A DNA stretch of 64,000 bases from Neisseriaceae bacterium (lineage in GTDB: Bacteria; Pseudomonadota; Gammaproteobacteria; Burkholderiales; Chromobacteriaceae), in assembly GCA_027489245.1 (NCBI GenBank), contig JAIYAC010000015.1:16597-80596 (forward strand), given 5' to 3'. Under the pieces are notes generated by a model. That model searched no databases. It was not told the origin of the DNA and worked only from the letters and a program-made list of their open reading frames with translations. A program made the translations under genes and the position numbers. This document shows positions 47,740 through 56,879 of the stretch, in pieces (the stretch's first letter is position 1; every line of letters starts with the position of its first letter).

Positions 47740-47754
47740 GTTAATTAATTTAAC
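47740..47754. promoter_or_regulatory. Possible operator between puuB and the LysR gene
   Basis: GTTAA-TTAAT-TTAAC is a 15-base palindrome in the AT-rich divergent region, the form of site LysR-type regulators bind. Assignment is inference. Confidence 0.35.
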
Positions 47755-47767
47755 AGCTGGAGCCGCC

Positions 47768-48664
47768 ATGGCCCGCCGCCTGCCCCCGCTTAATAGTGTT
47801 CGCGCCTTTGAGGCCGCCGCCCGGCTGGGCAGCTTTGTGGCCGCCGCGCAGGAGCTGAACGTGACGCAGCCGGCCATAGGCCGCCACGTGCGGCAGCTGG
47901 AAAGCTGGCTGGGGGTGGCGCTGTTTCAGCGCAATGCGCGTGGCGTGCTGCCCACCGCGGCCGGGGTGCAGTATCTGGCCACCGCCAGCCGCCTGCTGGA
48001 CGAGCTGGCTACGGCCAGCGCTGCCCTGGCGCAGCCGCAGCCTGCCCTGCTACGGCTGATGGTGGTGCCGGGCCTGGCGCGGCGCTGGCTGGCCCCGCTG
48101 CTGGATAGCCTGCTGGCGCAGCGCCCCGGTCTGCGCCTGGCCATCGAGCCGCACGCCACGTTTTGCCAGCTGCAAGCGGGCCAGGCCGACCTGGGCCTGG
48201 TGGCCGACGATATCGCCCGCCTGCCCGGCTACTACCACACGCTGGCAGTGCCGCCGGTGTTCCCGGTGTGCACTCCAGCGTATCTGGCACAGCACGGCAC
48301 GCCGGCCAGCCCGGCCGCGCTGCTGCAACACACGCTGATTCACGAGGACGATGGCGACTGGTGGCAGCTATGGTTGGCCGCACAGGGCCTGCACGTGCAG
48401 CTACAGCCACAGATGGTGTACTACAGTGCCGACCAGACGCTGGACGCCTGCCTGGCGCACAAAGGCCTGGCGCTGGCCAACCCGCTGCTGGTGGGGCCAG
48501 AGCTGGCCAGCGGCGCGCTGGTGCGGCCGCTACCGCAGGCGGTGGCGCTGCAGGGCTACCATTTCATTTTGCCGCCCGGCGGGGTGGTGTCTGCCGATAT
48601 GGCGTGGCTGATAGCGGCGCTATGCCAGCGCGCCCAGCCGGACATGGCGGCGGCGCAGGCATGA
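47768..48664 (+). CDS. LysR-family regulator (GcvA-like)
   Basis: Start at 47768 (MARRLPPLNSVRAFEAAARL) after GGAG. 298 residues. N-terminal winged HTH with GSFVAAAQELNVTQPAIGRHVRQLESWLG, and a C-terminal LysR substrate-binding domain. N-terminus and length are GcvA-like. Divergent from puuB-potF, so probably their regulator. Confidence 0.88.
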   Translation: MARRLPPLNSVRAFEAAARLGSFVAAAQELNVTQPAIGRHVRQLESWLGVALFQRNARGVLPTAAGVQYLATASRLLDELATASAALAQPQPALLRLMVVPGLARRWLAPLLDSLLAQRPGLRLAIEPHATFCQLQAGQADLGLVADDIARLPGYYHTLAVPPVFPVCTPAYLAQHGTPASPAALLQHTLIHEDDGDWWQLWLAAQGLHVQLQPQMVYYSADQTLDACLAHKGLALANPLLVGPELASGALVRPLPQAVALQGYHFILPPGGVVSADMAWLIAALCQRAQPDMAAAQA

Positions 48665-48692
48665 AAAAGGGCGCGGCATGGCTGCCGCGCCC
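48664..48692 (-). terminator. Terminator for the leftward binding-protein gene
   Basis: Stem GGGCGCGGCA (48669-48678) / TGCCGCGCCC (48683-48692) with T5 on the minus strand (48664-48668), just beyond the LysR stop. Confidence 0.75.
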
Positions 48693-48785
48693 TACTGACT
48701 GATCTGTATCTACACTGCACTTTCACGCAGTGGCGTTACCTTATCACTACTTTAGTTTTGTGTGAAACTTTTTATCACACCGGCC

Positions 48786-49544
48786 TTAGTCTTCCAGCAG
48801 GCCGGCCAGGTTGTGCTTCTTTAGCAGTGCCGCGTATTCGCCGCTTTGCTTTACCTGGTCTATGGCTTGGTCAAAGCGTGCTTTCAGGGCGGTATCCTGC
48901 TTGCGCAGTGCCACCGCGACGCCCTCGCCCAGTACCTTGTCCTTGCGGCCATCAAACAGCGGGCCGGTAAAGGCAAAGGCTTTGCCATTGGGCGTATCCA
49001 GAAAGCCCTTTTGCAGCTGTACGGTGTTGCCAAAGGTCAAGTCGGCTCGACCAGCGGTGAGCTCCAGCATGGGGTCTTGCGCATTCACGTAGCGTTTTAC
49101 CGTGGCCTGCTTGTACTGCTGGCTGACAAAGCGGTCTTGCGGGGTGCCGGTTTGCACCGCAATTACCTTGCCGGCCAGGTCGCTGCCCAGCGTGACGCCC
49201 TTACGCGCCACAAAGCGGTTCTGCATCAGGTAGTACACCTTGCTGAAGCCGACTACCTTGCGCCGCTCGTCGGTAATGTTCATGGACGACATGATGGCAT
49301 CGTACTTCTTGGCCTGCAGGCCGGGGATCAGGCCGTCCCACGGCTGGTTCACCACCTCGCACGCGGTCTTCATGGCCTTACAGACGGCGTAGGCAAAATC
49401 CACCTCGAAACCCGCCACCTTGCCGGCGGTGTCAACGTACTCGAACGGCGGGTAGGTGGCGTCGGTGGCAATACGCAGTGGCTCGGCCGCCTGTACCAGC
49501 AGCGGGGACAACAACAGTGCAGCAATTGCAAATGGGCGGTTCAT
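48786..49544 (-). CDS. Basic amino acid ABC transporter substrate-binding protein
   Basis: 252 residues with a signal peptide (MNRPFAIAALLLSPLLVQA). LRIATDATYPPFEYVDTAGKVAGFEVDFA is the family 3 ArgT/HisJ opening; the WDGLIPGLQAKKYDAIMSSMNIT segment is equally typical. It should bind Lys/Arg/Orn/His-like ligands. No permease genes nearby. Confidence 0.86.
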   Translation of the reverse strand: MNRPFAIAALLLSPLLVQAAEPLRIATDATYPPFEYVDTAGKVAGFEVDFAYAVCKAMKTACEVVNQPWDGLIPGLQAKKYDAIMSSMNITDERRKVVGFSKVYYLMQNRFVARKGVTLGSDLAGKVIAVQTGTPQDRFVSQQYKQATVKRYVNAQDPMLELTAGRADLTFGNTVQLQKGFLDTPNGKAFAFTGPLFDGRKDKVLGEGVAVALRKQDTALKARFDQAIDQVKQSGEYAALLKKHNLAGLLED

Positions 49545-49571
49545 GGCTTCTCCTGAAAGACGTAGCGGATA

Positions 49572-50384
49572 TCAGCTGATAAAGCGGCGGTGTTGCAGCG
49601 CGGGGAGGCGCGTGCGCCAGGTCTGTTGCCTGTTGGTATCGAGTGTGGCCAGCGCCATGCCCTCGCCCTCTGGCTGGCAGGCCAGTACCTGCCCCCAGGG
49701 GTCGATGATCATGCTGTGGCCAAAAGTACGTTTGCCGCCGGGGTGCACCCCGCCCTGGCCAGGGGCAATGACAAAAGCCAGGTTCTCGACGGCACGGGCA
49801 CGTAGCAAGAGCTCCCAGTGCGCCTGGCCGGTGGTGTGGGTAAACGCCGCCGGCACGCTGATCAGCACCGGTGCGGGCGCCTGGCGGTACAGCTCGGGAA
49901 AGCGCAGGTCGTAGCACACCGACAAACGCAGGCTGCCCCATGGCGTGTCGGCGCTGCTGAGGGTGCTGCCCGGCTGCATGGTGTCGGCCTCGGCGTAGCG
50001 CTCGTGGCCATCGTCAAAGCCAAACAAATGCACCTTGTCGTAGCGCGCTACGCACTGCCCCTGCGGGCTGTACAGCAGGCTGCTGTTGAAAAAGCGCTGT
50101 GGCTGGCTGCCCTGCAGTGGCAGCGTACCGGCCAGCAGCCATACGCCGTGGCGGGCGGCCAGCGCGGCCATGTGCTGCTGCAAGGGGCCGAAGCCGAATG
50201 GCTCGGCCAGCGCCAGGCGGGCCGTGTCGTGTTCGGGCATCAGGTAAAAGTATTCCGGCAGCGCCACCAGCTGCGCGCCGGCGGCCGCGGCCTGGGCGAC
50301 CCAGGCCGCGGCACGGGCCAGGTTGGCCGCCAGGTCGTCGCCGGACACCAGCTGGATGGCGGCGGCGGTAAACGTGTGGCTCAT
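49572..50384 (-). CDS. Omega-amidase-like carbon-nitrogen hydrolase
   Basis: Start at 50384 (MSHTFTAAAIQLVSG) after GGAG. 270 residues. Nitrilase-superfamily triad visible: Glu in LVALPEYFYL, Lys in RYDKVHLF, Cys in LSVCYDLRFPELYR. It probably hydrolyses 2-oxoglutaramate or 2-oxosuccinamate (Nit2/YafV type). Directly downstream of the methionine-type aminotransferase, with which it would act in methionine salvage: transamination of the oxo-acid with glutamine and removal of the amide product. Confidence 0.82.
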   Translation of the reverse strand: MSHTFTAAAIQLVSGDDLAANLARAAAWVAQAAAAGAQLVALPEYFYLMPEHDTARLALAEPFGFGPLQQHMAALAARHGVWLLAGTLPLQGSQPQRFFNSSLLYSPQGQCVARYDKVHLFGFDDGHERYAEADTMQPGSTLSSADTPWGSLRLSVCYDLRFPELYRQAPAPVLISVPAAFTHTTGQAHWELLLRARAVENLAFVIAPGQGGVHPGGKRTFGHSMIIDPWGQVLACQPEGEGMALATLDTNRQQTWRTRLPALQHRRFIS

Positions 50385-50394
50385 CGCGCGCTCC

Positions 50395-51549
50395 TTACAA
50401 GCGGCACAGGCGCTCGGCGCCGGCCAGCAGGGTGGCGTCGTCTTTGGCAAACGACAGGCGGATCAGGCGCTGGTCGGTGCCATCGCCGTAGAAGGCCGAC
50501 ACCGGAATGGTGGCCACGCCGTGTTCGGTAATCAGGCGCTGCACCAGCTGGCTGTCCGGCTCGTCCGACAGGTGGCCATAGCCCGCCAGCAAAAAGAAGC
50601 TGCCATGGCTGGGCAATAGCTGTAGGCGGCTGCCAGCCAGCGCCGACACCAGCAGGTCGCGCTTGCGCTGGTAGAAGGCGGCCAGGCCCAGGTAGTGCTC
50701 GGGCTCGGCCATCAGCCGCACCAGCGCGTGCTGCATCGGGGTGTCGGCGGCAAACATGGCGAACTGGTGCACCTTGCGGATTTCGTCCATCAGCGCGGCT
50801 GGTGCCAGGCAGTAGCCCACGCGCCAGCCGGTGACGTGGAAGGTTTTACCAAAGGAAGTCACCACCACCGCGCGCTCGGCCAGCGCCGGGTAGCGGCTCA
50901 TGCTGTGGTGCAGCTGGCCATCGAACACCACGTGCTCGTACACCTCGTCCGACAGGATGACGATGTCGGTACCGGCGGTGAGCGCCTGCAGGCGGGCGGC
51001 GTCGTCTGCGCCCAGCACGGTGCCGGTGGGGTTGTGCGGGGTATTCAGCACGATCATGCGTGTACGCGGCGTGATGCGGGCGGCCACCTCGTCCCACGGG
51101 ATGGCAAAGCCGGGTGCGGCCAACTTCACTACCACGGCACGGGCGCCCTGCAGCTCGATCATGGGGATGTAGCTGTCAAACGCCGGCTCGAACACGATGA
51201 CCTCGTCGCCCGGATGTACCAGCGCGGTTACCGCCGAAAACAGCGCCTCGCTGGCGCTGGCCATCACCGTGACCTCGCTGTCGGGCTGGTAGTGCTGGCC
51301 GTACAGCGCCGCTACCTTGGCGGCAATGGCCTCGCGCAGCGCCGGCAGGCCGCTCATGGGGGCGTACTGGTTGTGCCCGGCCTGCATGGCTTCGTGTGCA
51401 TAGCGCACCAGGGTGTCGCTGCAGGCAAAGTTGGGCGCGCCCTGCGACAGGTTAATCGCCTGATGCTGCGCGGCCAGCTGGCCAATAACGGTAAAGATGG
51501 TGGTGCCCACGTGGGGCAGCTTGGAAAGCGGGGTAAACGGGGTGTGCAT
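50395..51549 (-). CDS. Methionine/glutamine-type PLP aminotransferase (YbdL/MtnE-like)
   Basis: Start at 51549 (MHTPFTPLSKLPHVGTTIFT). 384 residues, class I/II fold: NLSQGAPNF, NTPHNPTG, the PLP Lys in SFGKTFHVTGWRVGY, and the C-terminal RLSFAKDD with the carboxylate-binding Arg. Its partner omega-amidase gene follows after 10 bases. The pair fits transamination of 2-oxo-4-methylthiobutanoate. Specificity is inference from family. Confidence 0.86.
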   Translation of the reverse strand: MHTPFTPLSKLPHVGTTIFTVIGQLAAQHQAINLSQGAPNFACSDTLVRYAHEAMQAGHNQYAPMSGLPALREAIAAKVAALYGQHYQPDSEVTVMASASEALFSAVTALVHPGDEVIVFEPAFDSYIPMIELQGARAVVVKLAAPGFAIPWDEVAARITPRTRMIVLNTPHNPTGTVLGADDAARLQALTAGTDIVILSDEVYEHVVFDGQLHHSMSRYPALAERAVVVTSFGKTFHVTGWRVGYCLAPAALMDEIRKVHQFAMFAADTPMQHALVRLMAEPEHYLGLAAFYQRKRDLLVSALAGSRLQLLPSHGSFFLLAGYGHLSDEPDSQLVQRLITEHGVATIPVSAFYGDGTDQRLIRLSFAKDDATLLAGAERLCRL

Positions 51550-51661
51550 GGCGCGGCTCGGGTGTCGTGATGTTGTGCTGCCATTCAACCGCAGCCCACA
51601 CTATGCGACAAACGATTTGTAGGCATATCATGACCGAGAATTTCTCAGCCATGAGGCCACC

Positions 51662-52588
51662 ATGCCCCGCCATGCCCTGCCGCTGTACGCACTATCGGTA
51701 TTCGACGCTGCCGCCCGCCACCAAAGCTTTACCCGTGCGGCCAACGAGCTGTGCCTGACCCAGGGCGCAGTCAGCAAACAGGTGGCCTTACTGGAGGCCC
51801 ACCTGGGCTACGAGCTGTTTCACCGCTTTGCCCGCAGCCTGCGGCTGACACCGCGTGGCGAGATGCTGCACGGCTATGTGCAGCGCGCCTTCGGCGTGCT
51901 GGAGCAAGGCCTGGACGCCACCGCCATGCTCAGCACGCCGGTCAATATCAAGGCCCCCAGCTGCGTGGTGCGCTGGCTGCTGGCCGCGCTGCGCGACTTT
52001 AACCTGCAGCACCCCGACATCCCCATCCAGCTGTGCAGCAGCCACGACCACGACGTGAACTTTGCCCGCGAGGACTTCGACCTGGCCGTAGTGTACAAAC
52101 CCCACGCCTCGCTGGGCGCGCACGACACCCTGCTGTTTCGCGAGCAGCTCACGCCGGTTATCGCGCCGGAGTTGCTGGCCCGCTGCGGCCAACCTTTACA
52201 ACAGGCGGCCGACCTGGCGCACTTTCCGCTACTGCACCCGTCGCTAGACAAGCGCGACTGGCGGCAATGGCTGGCGCAGCGCCAGGAAAGCGGCGTGGAC
52301 TACCGCCGCGGCACGGTGTTCGACACACTGGACCAAGCCATGAATGCCGCCGTACAAGGCTTTGGCGTGACGCTGGGCGATATCACCCTGCTACAGGACG
52401 AGCTCACCAGCGGCCGCGTGCAGGCACCGCTGGGGCCGGCATGCGAAAACGGCTTTGCCTACGCCCTGGCTATCCGGCCGGACTGCCAGGCCGCCGTGCA
52501 CACCGTGCAGCAGTGGCTGCAGGCACGCGCCCCCGCAGCGTGCCCGCCGGGCGTGGTACCATGCCGCCCTGCTGCCCGCCACGGGTAG
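51662..52588 (+). CDS. LysR-family regulator
   Basis: 308 residues from the ATG at 51662. HTH with FDAAARHQSFTRAANELCLTQGAVSKQVALLEAHLG; C-terminal effector domain (about 90-295) followed by a short Pro/Ala-rich tail. Divergent from the aminotransferase-amidase pair, its likely target. One complete 14-base repeat word lies inside the coding region at 52183-52196. Confidence 0.88.
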   Translation: MPRHALPLYALSVFDAAARHQSFTRAANELCLTQGAVSKQVALLEAHLGYELFHRFARSLRLTPRGEMLHGYVQRAFGVLEQGLDATAMLSTPVNIKAPSCVVRWLLAALRDFNLQHPDIPIQLCSSHDHDVNFAREDFDLAVVYKPHASLGAHDTLLFREQLTPVIAPELLARCGQPLQQAADLAHFPLLHPSLDKRDWRQWLAQRQESGVDYRRGTVFDTLDQAMNAAVQGFGVTLGDITLLQDELTSGRVQAPLGPACENGFAYALAIRPDCQAAVHTVQQWLQARAPAACPPGVVPCRPAARHG

Positions 52589-52595
52589 CCCTGCC

Positions 52596-52609
52596 CTGCG
52601 GCCAACCTT
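52596..52609 (-). repeat. 14-base repeated word AAGGTTGGCCGCAG
   Basis: Exact minus-strand copy 8 bases after the LysR stop (52588) and before the ABC-F gene. Confidence 0.85.
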
Positions 52610-52682
52610 GGCCGCCCCCTGTCGTTACCCGGCCCTGTGCCAGTGCGGCTTTACCTTTTCGGGTCGCCTGGCGGCTGTATTC

Positions 52683-54350
52683 ATGATCACGCTTAAAAAT
52701 GTTGTACTGCGCCGGGGCAGCAAGCTGCTGCTGGATGGCGCCACCGTTACCCTGAACCCGGGTGAAAAAGTGGGCCTGGTGGGCCGTAATGGCGCCGGTA
52801 AATCGTCGCTGTTTGCCGTACTGAACGGCAGCCTGCACGAAGACGGCGGCGACTTTCACATCCCTGCCCAGTGGCGCATGGCGCAGGTCGCGCAGGACAT
52901 GCCGGAAACCGCGCAAAGCGCCACCGACTTTGTGGTAGAAGGCGACACCGCCCTGCTGGCCGCCCAGCTGGAAGTGGCCGAAGCCGAGGCCGGCGAAGAC
53001 TATATGCGCATGGCGCACGCCTACACCGCGCTGAACGACGCCGGCGCGCACGACGCCCCGGCCCGCGCGCAGGCGCTGATTCTGGGCCTGGGCTTTAGCG
53101 TGGCCGAGCTGCAGCGCCCGGTAAACAGCTTTTCCGGCGGCTGGCGTATGCGCCTGCAGCTGGCGCGGGCACTGATGTGCCCGTCCGACCTGCTGCTGCT
53201 GGACGAACCTACCAACCACCTGGATCTGGACGCCCTGGTGTGGCTGGAAGCCTGGCTCAAGCAATACGCCGGCACCCTGGTGGTAATCAGCCATGACCGC
53301 GAGTTTCTGGACGCCATCACCAACGTCACCCTGCACATTGACCACGGCAAGCTGGTGCGCTACGGCGGCAACTACAGCAAGTTTGAAGACATGCGCGCCG
53401 AGCAGATGGTGCTGCAGCAGGCCGCGCAGGCCAAGCAGCAGGAAAAGATCGCCCACCTGCAAAAGTTTATCGACCGCTTCAAGGCCAAGGCCAGTAAGGC
53501 CAAGCAGGCGCAAAGCCGCGTGAAAGCGCTGGAGCGCATGGAGAAGATTGCGCCGGTACTGGCCGACGCCGAATTCCAGTTCGAGTTCAAAGAGCCATCC
53601 AGCCTGCCCAACCCCATGCTGACGCTCAGCGAAGCCGCCTTCGGCTACCCGGCACCAGACGACGCTCCCGCCGGGACACCGCCCACGGTGATCGTGCAGG
53701 GCGTGCGCCGCTCGGTGCTGGCCGGCCAGCGCATCGGTATTCTGGGTGCCAACGGCCAGGGTAAATCCACCCTGGTGAAAACCGTGGCCGAGGCGCTGCG
53801 CCCGGTCAGCGGCGAGGTGATCCGCGGCAAGGGCCTGAGCATCGGCTACTTCTCGCAGCAGGAGCTGGACGTACTGCGCCCCGAGGACGACCCGCTGCAA
53901 CACATGCTGCGCCTGGCACGCGATACACCCGCCGCGCTGCGCCCGCCCGCCGCCGACTGCCGCGAACAAGGCCTGCGTAACTTCCTGGGCACCTTCAATT
54001 TCAGCGGCGACATGGTGAAACAAGCCGTCGGCAGCATGAGCGGCGGCGAAAAAGCCCGCCTGGTGCTGTGCATGATCGTGTGGCTGCGCCCTAACCTGCT
54101 GCTGCTGGATGAACCGACCAACCACCTGGACCTGGCCACCCGCGAGGCGCTGAGCGTGGCGCTCAACGAATTCGAAGGCTCGGTGATGCTGGTCAGCCAC
54201 GACCGCGCCCTGCTGCGCGCCGTGTGCGACGAGTTCTGGCTGGTATCGCGTGGTGGTGTCAGCGACTTCGAAGGCGACCTGGACGACTACCAGGTGTACC
54301 TGCTGGAAGAAGCCAAGCGCCGCCGCGAAGAAGCTGCCGGCAAGCGCTAA
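52683..54350 (+). CDS. ABC-F family ATPase
   Basis: Start at 52683 (MITLKNVVLRRGSKLLLDG). 555 residues with two ABC cassettes: Walker A GRNGAGKSS and GANGQGKST, signatures SGGWRMRLQLARAL and SGGEKARLVL, Walker B LLLLDEPTNHLDL twice, and a charged linker rich in Lys/Arg/Gln (about 235-290). No membrane part, so a ribosome-associated or translation-factor ABC-F (YheS/Uup type). Ends in a strong terminator. Confidence 0.93.
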   Translation: MITLKNVVLRRGSKLLLDGATVTLNPGEKVGLVGRNGAGKSSLFAVLNGSLHEDGGDFHIPAQWRMAQVAQDMPETAQSATDFVVEGDTALLAAQLEVAEAEAGEDYMRMAHAYTALNDAGAHDAPARAQALILGLGFSVAELQRPVNSFSGGWRMRLQLARALMCPSDLLLLDEPTNHLDLDALVWLEAWLKQYAGTLVVISHDREFLDAITNVTLHIDHGKLVRYGGNYSKFEDMRAEQMVLQQAAQAKQQEKIAHLQKFIDRFKAKASKAKQAQSRVKALERMEKIAPVLADAEFQFEFKEPSSLPNPMLTLSEAAFGYPAPDDAPAGTPPTVIVQGVRRSVLAGQRIGILGANGQGKSTLVKTVAEALRPVSGEVIRGKGLSIGYFSQQELDVLRPEDDPLQHMLRLARDTPAALRPPAADCREQGLRNFLGTFNFSGDMVKQAVGSMSGGEKARLVLCMIVWLRPNLLLLDEPTNHLDLATREALSVALNEFEGSVMLVSHDRALLRAVCDEFWLVSRGGVSDFEGDLDDYQVYLLEEAKRRREEAAGKR

Positions 54351-54370
54351 GCCCGGCGACGGTGCCAGCA

Positions 54371-54410
54371 CAAGGCCTGACGGCATAGCCGTCAGGCCTT
54401 GTTTTTTTTT
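54371..54410 (+). terminator. Terminator after the ABC-F gene
   Basis: Perfect 14-bp stem (54371-54384 / 54388-54401) with ATA loop followed by T9. Confidence 0.92.
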
Positions 54411-54437
54411 GCAGGGTAGCCGCGCTAGCTAGTGCGG

Positions 54438-55346
54438 CTAGCGCCGCGCAATCAGCAAGATACCAATACCGATCAGCAGCATGCCGCCCAGCTCGCGCGT
54501 GGCAGGCCACTCGCCCAGGCTACTGGCCGCCATGGCCACCGCCAGAACCGGAATCACGAGCGCGTTAAAGCTGAGCGTAGACGCCGGCAGGCGGCGCAGC
54601 AGCCACAGCCAGGCCAGCCAGCCCACGGCGCTGGAGAACACGCCGGAGTACACCAGGCCCAGCACAAACTGCGCCGACCACTGGATACCGGCAAAATCGG
54701 CAAACGGCAGCAACAGCGGCAGCGGCAGCAGGCCGATCAGCGCCTGCCAGCCGGAAAAATTCAGGCTATCCAGCGGGCCGTTCTGCGCCGCCCGCTTGGT
54801 CAGCACCGAGCCCAGCGCCCACAGCAGGCCAGCCAGCACCGCCAGCAGCATGGGCAGCACGCCGCCGTGCAGCTGCCACGGCGCCACAATCAGCATCAGG
54901 CCGGCAAAACCGGCTGCCAGCGCACGGCGGGCATGGGCGGTAAACGGCTCGCCCAGCAGCCAGTGCGACAGCAGCGCCACCCAGAACGGCATGGTAAACA
55001 CCAGCACCGAGGTCCGCCCCGCCGCCCCGGCTACCAGCGCCAGCGTGACCGTCAGGCCGTAGGCAAAGGTGGTGGTCAGGCCCACCAGGCTGGCATCGCG
55101 CAGGCGCTGCGGCTTCAGCGCCCGCCCGCGGGCCATCAGTACGCCAAACAGCGTCAGGCTGCCGATGGTGGTGCGCAGAATCAGATGCGTCAGCGGCGTG
55201 GTGGCCTGCAGCGTCACCTTCATCACCACGTAGTTGTAAGCCCACATCGTCACCAGGCCGGCAAACAGCGCGTAGGGCAGCCAGCGGCTGGCAGACAGGT
55301 CGGCAAGGTTGGCCGCAAGGCGGCGGCTAAGGCGGGCGGTGGTCAT
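54438..55346 (-). CDS. DMT-superfamily (EamA) exporter
   Basis: Start at 55346 (MTTARLSRRLAANLADL). 302 residues with two five-helix EamA repeats: VTMWAYNYVVMKVTLQAT in helix 1 and LLWALGSVLTKRAAQNGPL in the second half. Ten hydrophobic helices are expected. Drug or metabolite exporter; substrate unknown. Divergent from an Lrp regulator, with 124 bases between them. Confidence 0.9.
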   Translation of the reverse strand: MTTARLSRRLAANLADLSASRWLPYALFAGLVTMWAYNYVVMKVTLQATTPLTHLILRTTIGSLTLFGVLMARGRALKPQRLRDASLVGLTTTFAYGLTVTLALVAGAAGRTSVLVFTMPFWVALLSHWLLGEPFTAHARRALAAGFAGLMLIVAPWQLHGGVLPMLLAVLAGLLWALGSVLTKRAAQNGPLDSLNFSGWQALIGLLPLPLLLPFADFAGIQWSAQFVLGLVYSGVFSSAVGWLAWLWLLRRLPASTLSFNALVIPVLAVAMAASSLGEWPATRELGGMLLIGIGILLIARR

Positions 55347-55470
55347 GGCGGGCGTATCCGTAGCGTGATGCTGCCAGTGTAGGCAGCCACCGGCTACCGC
55401 CTGCTGCGTTATCATGCACAGCTGCGCAGCCAGGCTGCGACTTTGGGCGATTCAACGCAGGAAAACTGAC

Positions 55471-55941
55471 ATGCTGGATAACTACGACCGCAAGCTGCTG
55501 GCACTGCTGCAAGAAGACGCCCGCCAGACCCACGACGCGCTGGCCGAGGCGGTGAACCTGTCGCCCACCGCTGTGACCCGCCGCCTGAAGCGCCTGCGCG
55601 CCGACGGCCACATCCAGCGCGAGGTGGCACTGGTAGACCCGGCGCTATTCGGCCGCAGCCTGCGCCTGGTGGTGAACGTGATGCTGCAGCGCGCGCAAAC
55701 GCCGCTGGTAGACGCCTTCAAGGCCAGCATGCAGGCCGCGCCCGAGGTGATGGAATGCTACAACGTCACCGGCCGCCCGGACTTTGTGCTGATGGTGCTG
55801 GTACGCGACATGGCCGACTACGAACGCTTTGCCCGCGCCCACCTGATGAACAACCCGCACGTACGCGAGTTCGAATCGCTGGTGGTGATCAACACCTGCA
55901 AATACACCACCGCCGTGCCGCAGGACGCCGACACGGACTAA
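55471..55941 (+). CDS. Lrp/AsnC-family regulator
   Basis: Start at 55471 (MLDNYDRKLLALLQEDAR). 156 residues: winged HTH with LAEAVNLSPTAVTRRLKRLRADG, then RAM domain with MECYNVTGRPDFVLMVLVRDM. Probably senses amino acids and controls the divergent DMT exporter. The stop codon overlaps the first base of a 14-base repeat word. Confidence 0.93.
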   Translation: MLDNYDRKLLALLQEDARQTHDALAEAVNLSPTAVTRRLKRLRADGHIQREVALVDPALFGRSLRLVVNVMLQRAQTPLVDAFKASMQAAPEVMECYNVTGRPDFVLMVLVRDMADYERFARAHLMNNPHVREFESLVVINTCKYTTAVPQDADTD

Positions 55942-55953
55942 GGTTGGCCGCAG
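55940..55953 (+). repeat. 14-base repeated word AAGGTTGGCCGCAG
   Basis: Exact copy beginning at the last two bases of the Lrp stop codon, directly before the CBS gene terminator. Confidence 0.85.
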
Positions 55954-55984
55954 GCAAAACAAAACCCGGCGCAGGGCCGGGTTT
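55954..55984 (-). terminator. Terminator of the CBS gene
   Basis: Stem AAACCCGGC (55962-55970) / GCCGGGTTT (55976-55984) with the T-rich TTTTGTTTT on the minus strand. Confidence 0.8.
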
Positions 55985-56006
55985 GGTCAGCCATGCAGGC
56001 TGCTGC

Positions 56007-56603
56007 TTATTCTTCGTGCATCAACGCGTGTTCGATCTCGGAAAACGCCTTCGGCACACGCACAAAGTTCAGCGAGGTACCCAGACGGCGGGCGATGGTA
56101 GAGGTGGAGAACAGGCCGCACACCTCGTAGTGGCCGCTGGCTTCATTATGTTCTACCACCAGCGAATGCTGGCGGCCCAGGTCTTTCATGGTAGCCACCA
56201 CATGGCCCACCGTGGAGCGGCTGATATCGGCCAGGTTCAGTGCTTCCAGCTGCTTGCGCGGCGTCATCACGTCGGCCACCACAATCTCTTTATGGCGCTT
56301 GCCGTGCTCGTGGATCTGCTTGAGCGGGCGCTCGCCCAGCACATCGGTGGCGGTGAGCAGGCCGGCAAAGCTGCCGTCGGCGTCGGTGACAAACAGCAGG
56401 CGAATGCCGTGGCTAACCATGCGGGCGTGAGCGTCGTCCAGCAGCGCGTCTTCGTTGATGCTGATGGGGTCGATCACGCGCAGGTCGGTCATCACTTCGG
56501 TGGCCGGGCTTTTCAGCGTGACCTGGCGCTGCGGGCGCTGCTCTACGTGAATCAGGTCGGTTTGGGCAGGCAGGCTCAGGGTTTGCAGGGCGTGGTATTC
56601 CAT
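56007..56603 (-). CDS. CBS-domain protein
   Basis: Start at 56603 (MEYHALQTL) after AGGAG. 198 residues: two CBS motifs, one around ISINEDALLDDAHARMVSHGIRLLFVTDADGSFAGLLTATDVL and one around STVGHVVATMKDLGRQHSLVVEH. Binds adenine nucleotides as a stress or energy sensor in other families; here no fused effector domain. Stands alone with its own terminator. Confidence 0.85.
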   Translation of the reverse strand: MEYHALQTLSLPAQTDLIHVEQRPQRQVTLKSPATEVMTDLRVIDPISINEDALLDDAHARMVSHGIRLLFVTDADGSFAGLLTATDVLGERPLKQIHEHGKRHKEIVVADVMTPRKQLEALNLADISRSTVGHVVATMKDLGRQHSLVVEHNEASGHYEVCGLFSTSTIARRLGTSLNFVRVPKAFSEIEHALMHEE

Positions 56604-56821
56604 GGTGGTTCTCCTCTTCGCGGGTGCCGCCATCGGGCTGGATGGCCACACCCCGGGATTGTCTTGCCGCCTGGGGTGGCGGGGGGCCGGGCAAGCTTTT
56701 TCACTCCCCTTTGCTTGCCGGTGCTTTTATCTAAGCACACGGCGAGCAAATGCACAGCTTTTTTATGCAAGCATCGGTAACGGTTTGTTATGGATCAAGC
56801 CATCCATACCACAGCATAAGC

Positions 56822-56846
56822 AAAAAAAACCGCCCCGGAGGGCGGT
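56822..56846 (-). terminator. Terminator after pepP
   Basis: Stem ACCGCCC (56829-56835) / GGGCGGT (56840-56846) with T8 on the minus strand (56822-56829). Confidence 0.85.
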
Positions 56847-56879
56847 ATGAGTGATGGAGTATTGCACGATGAAACTCGG

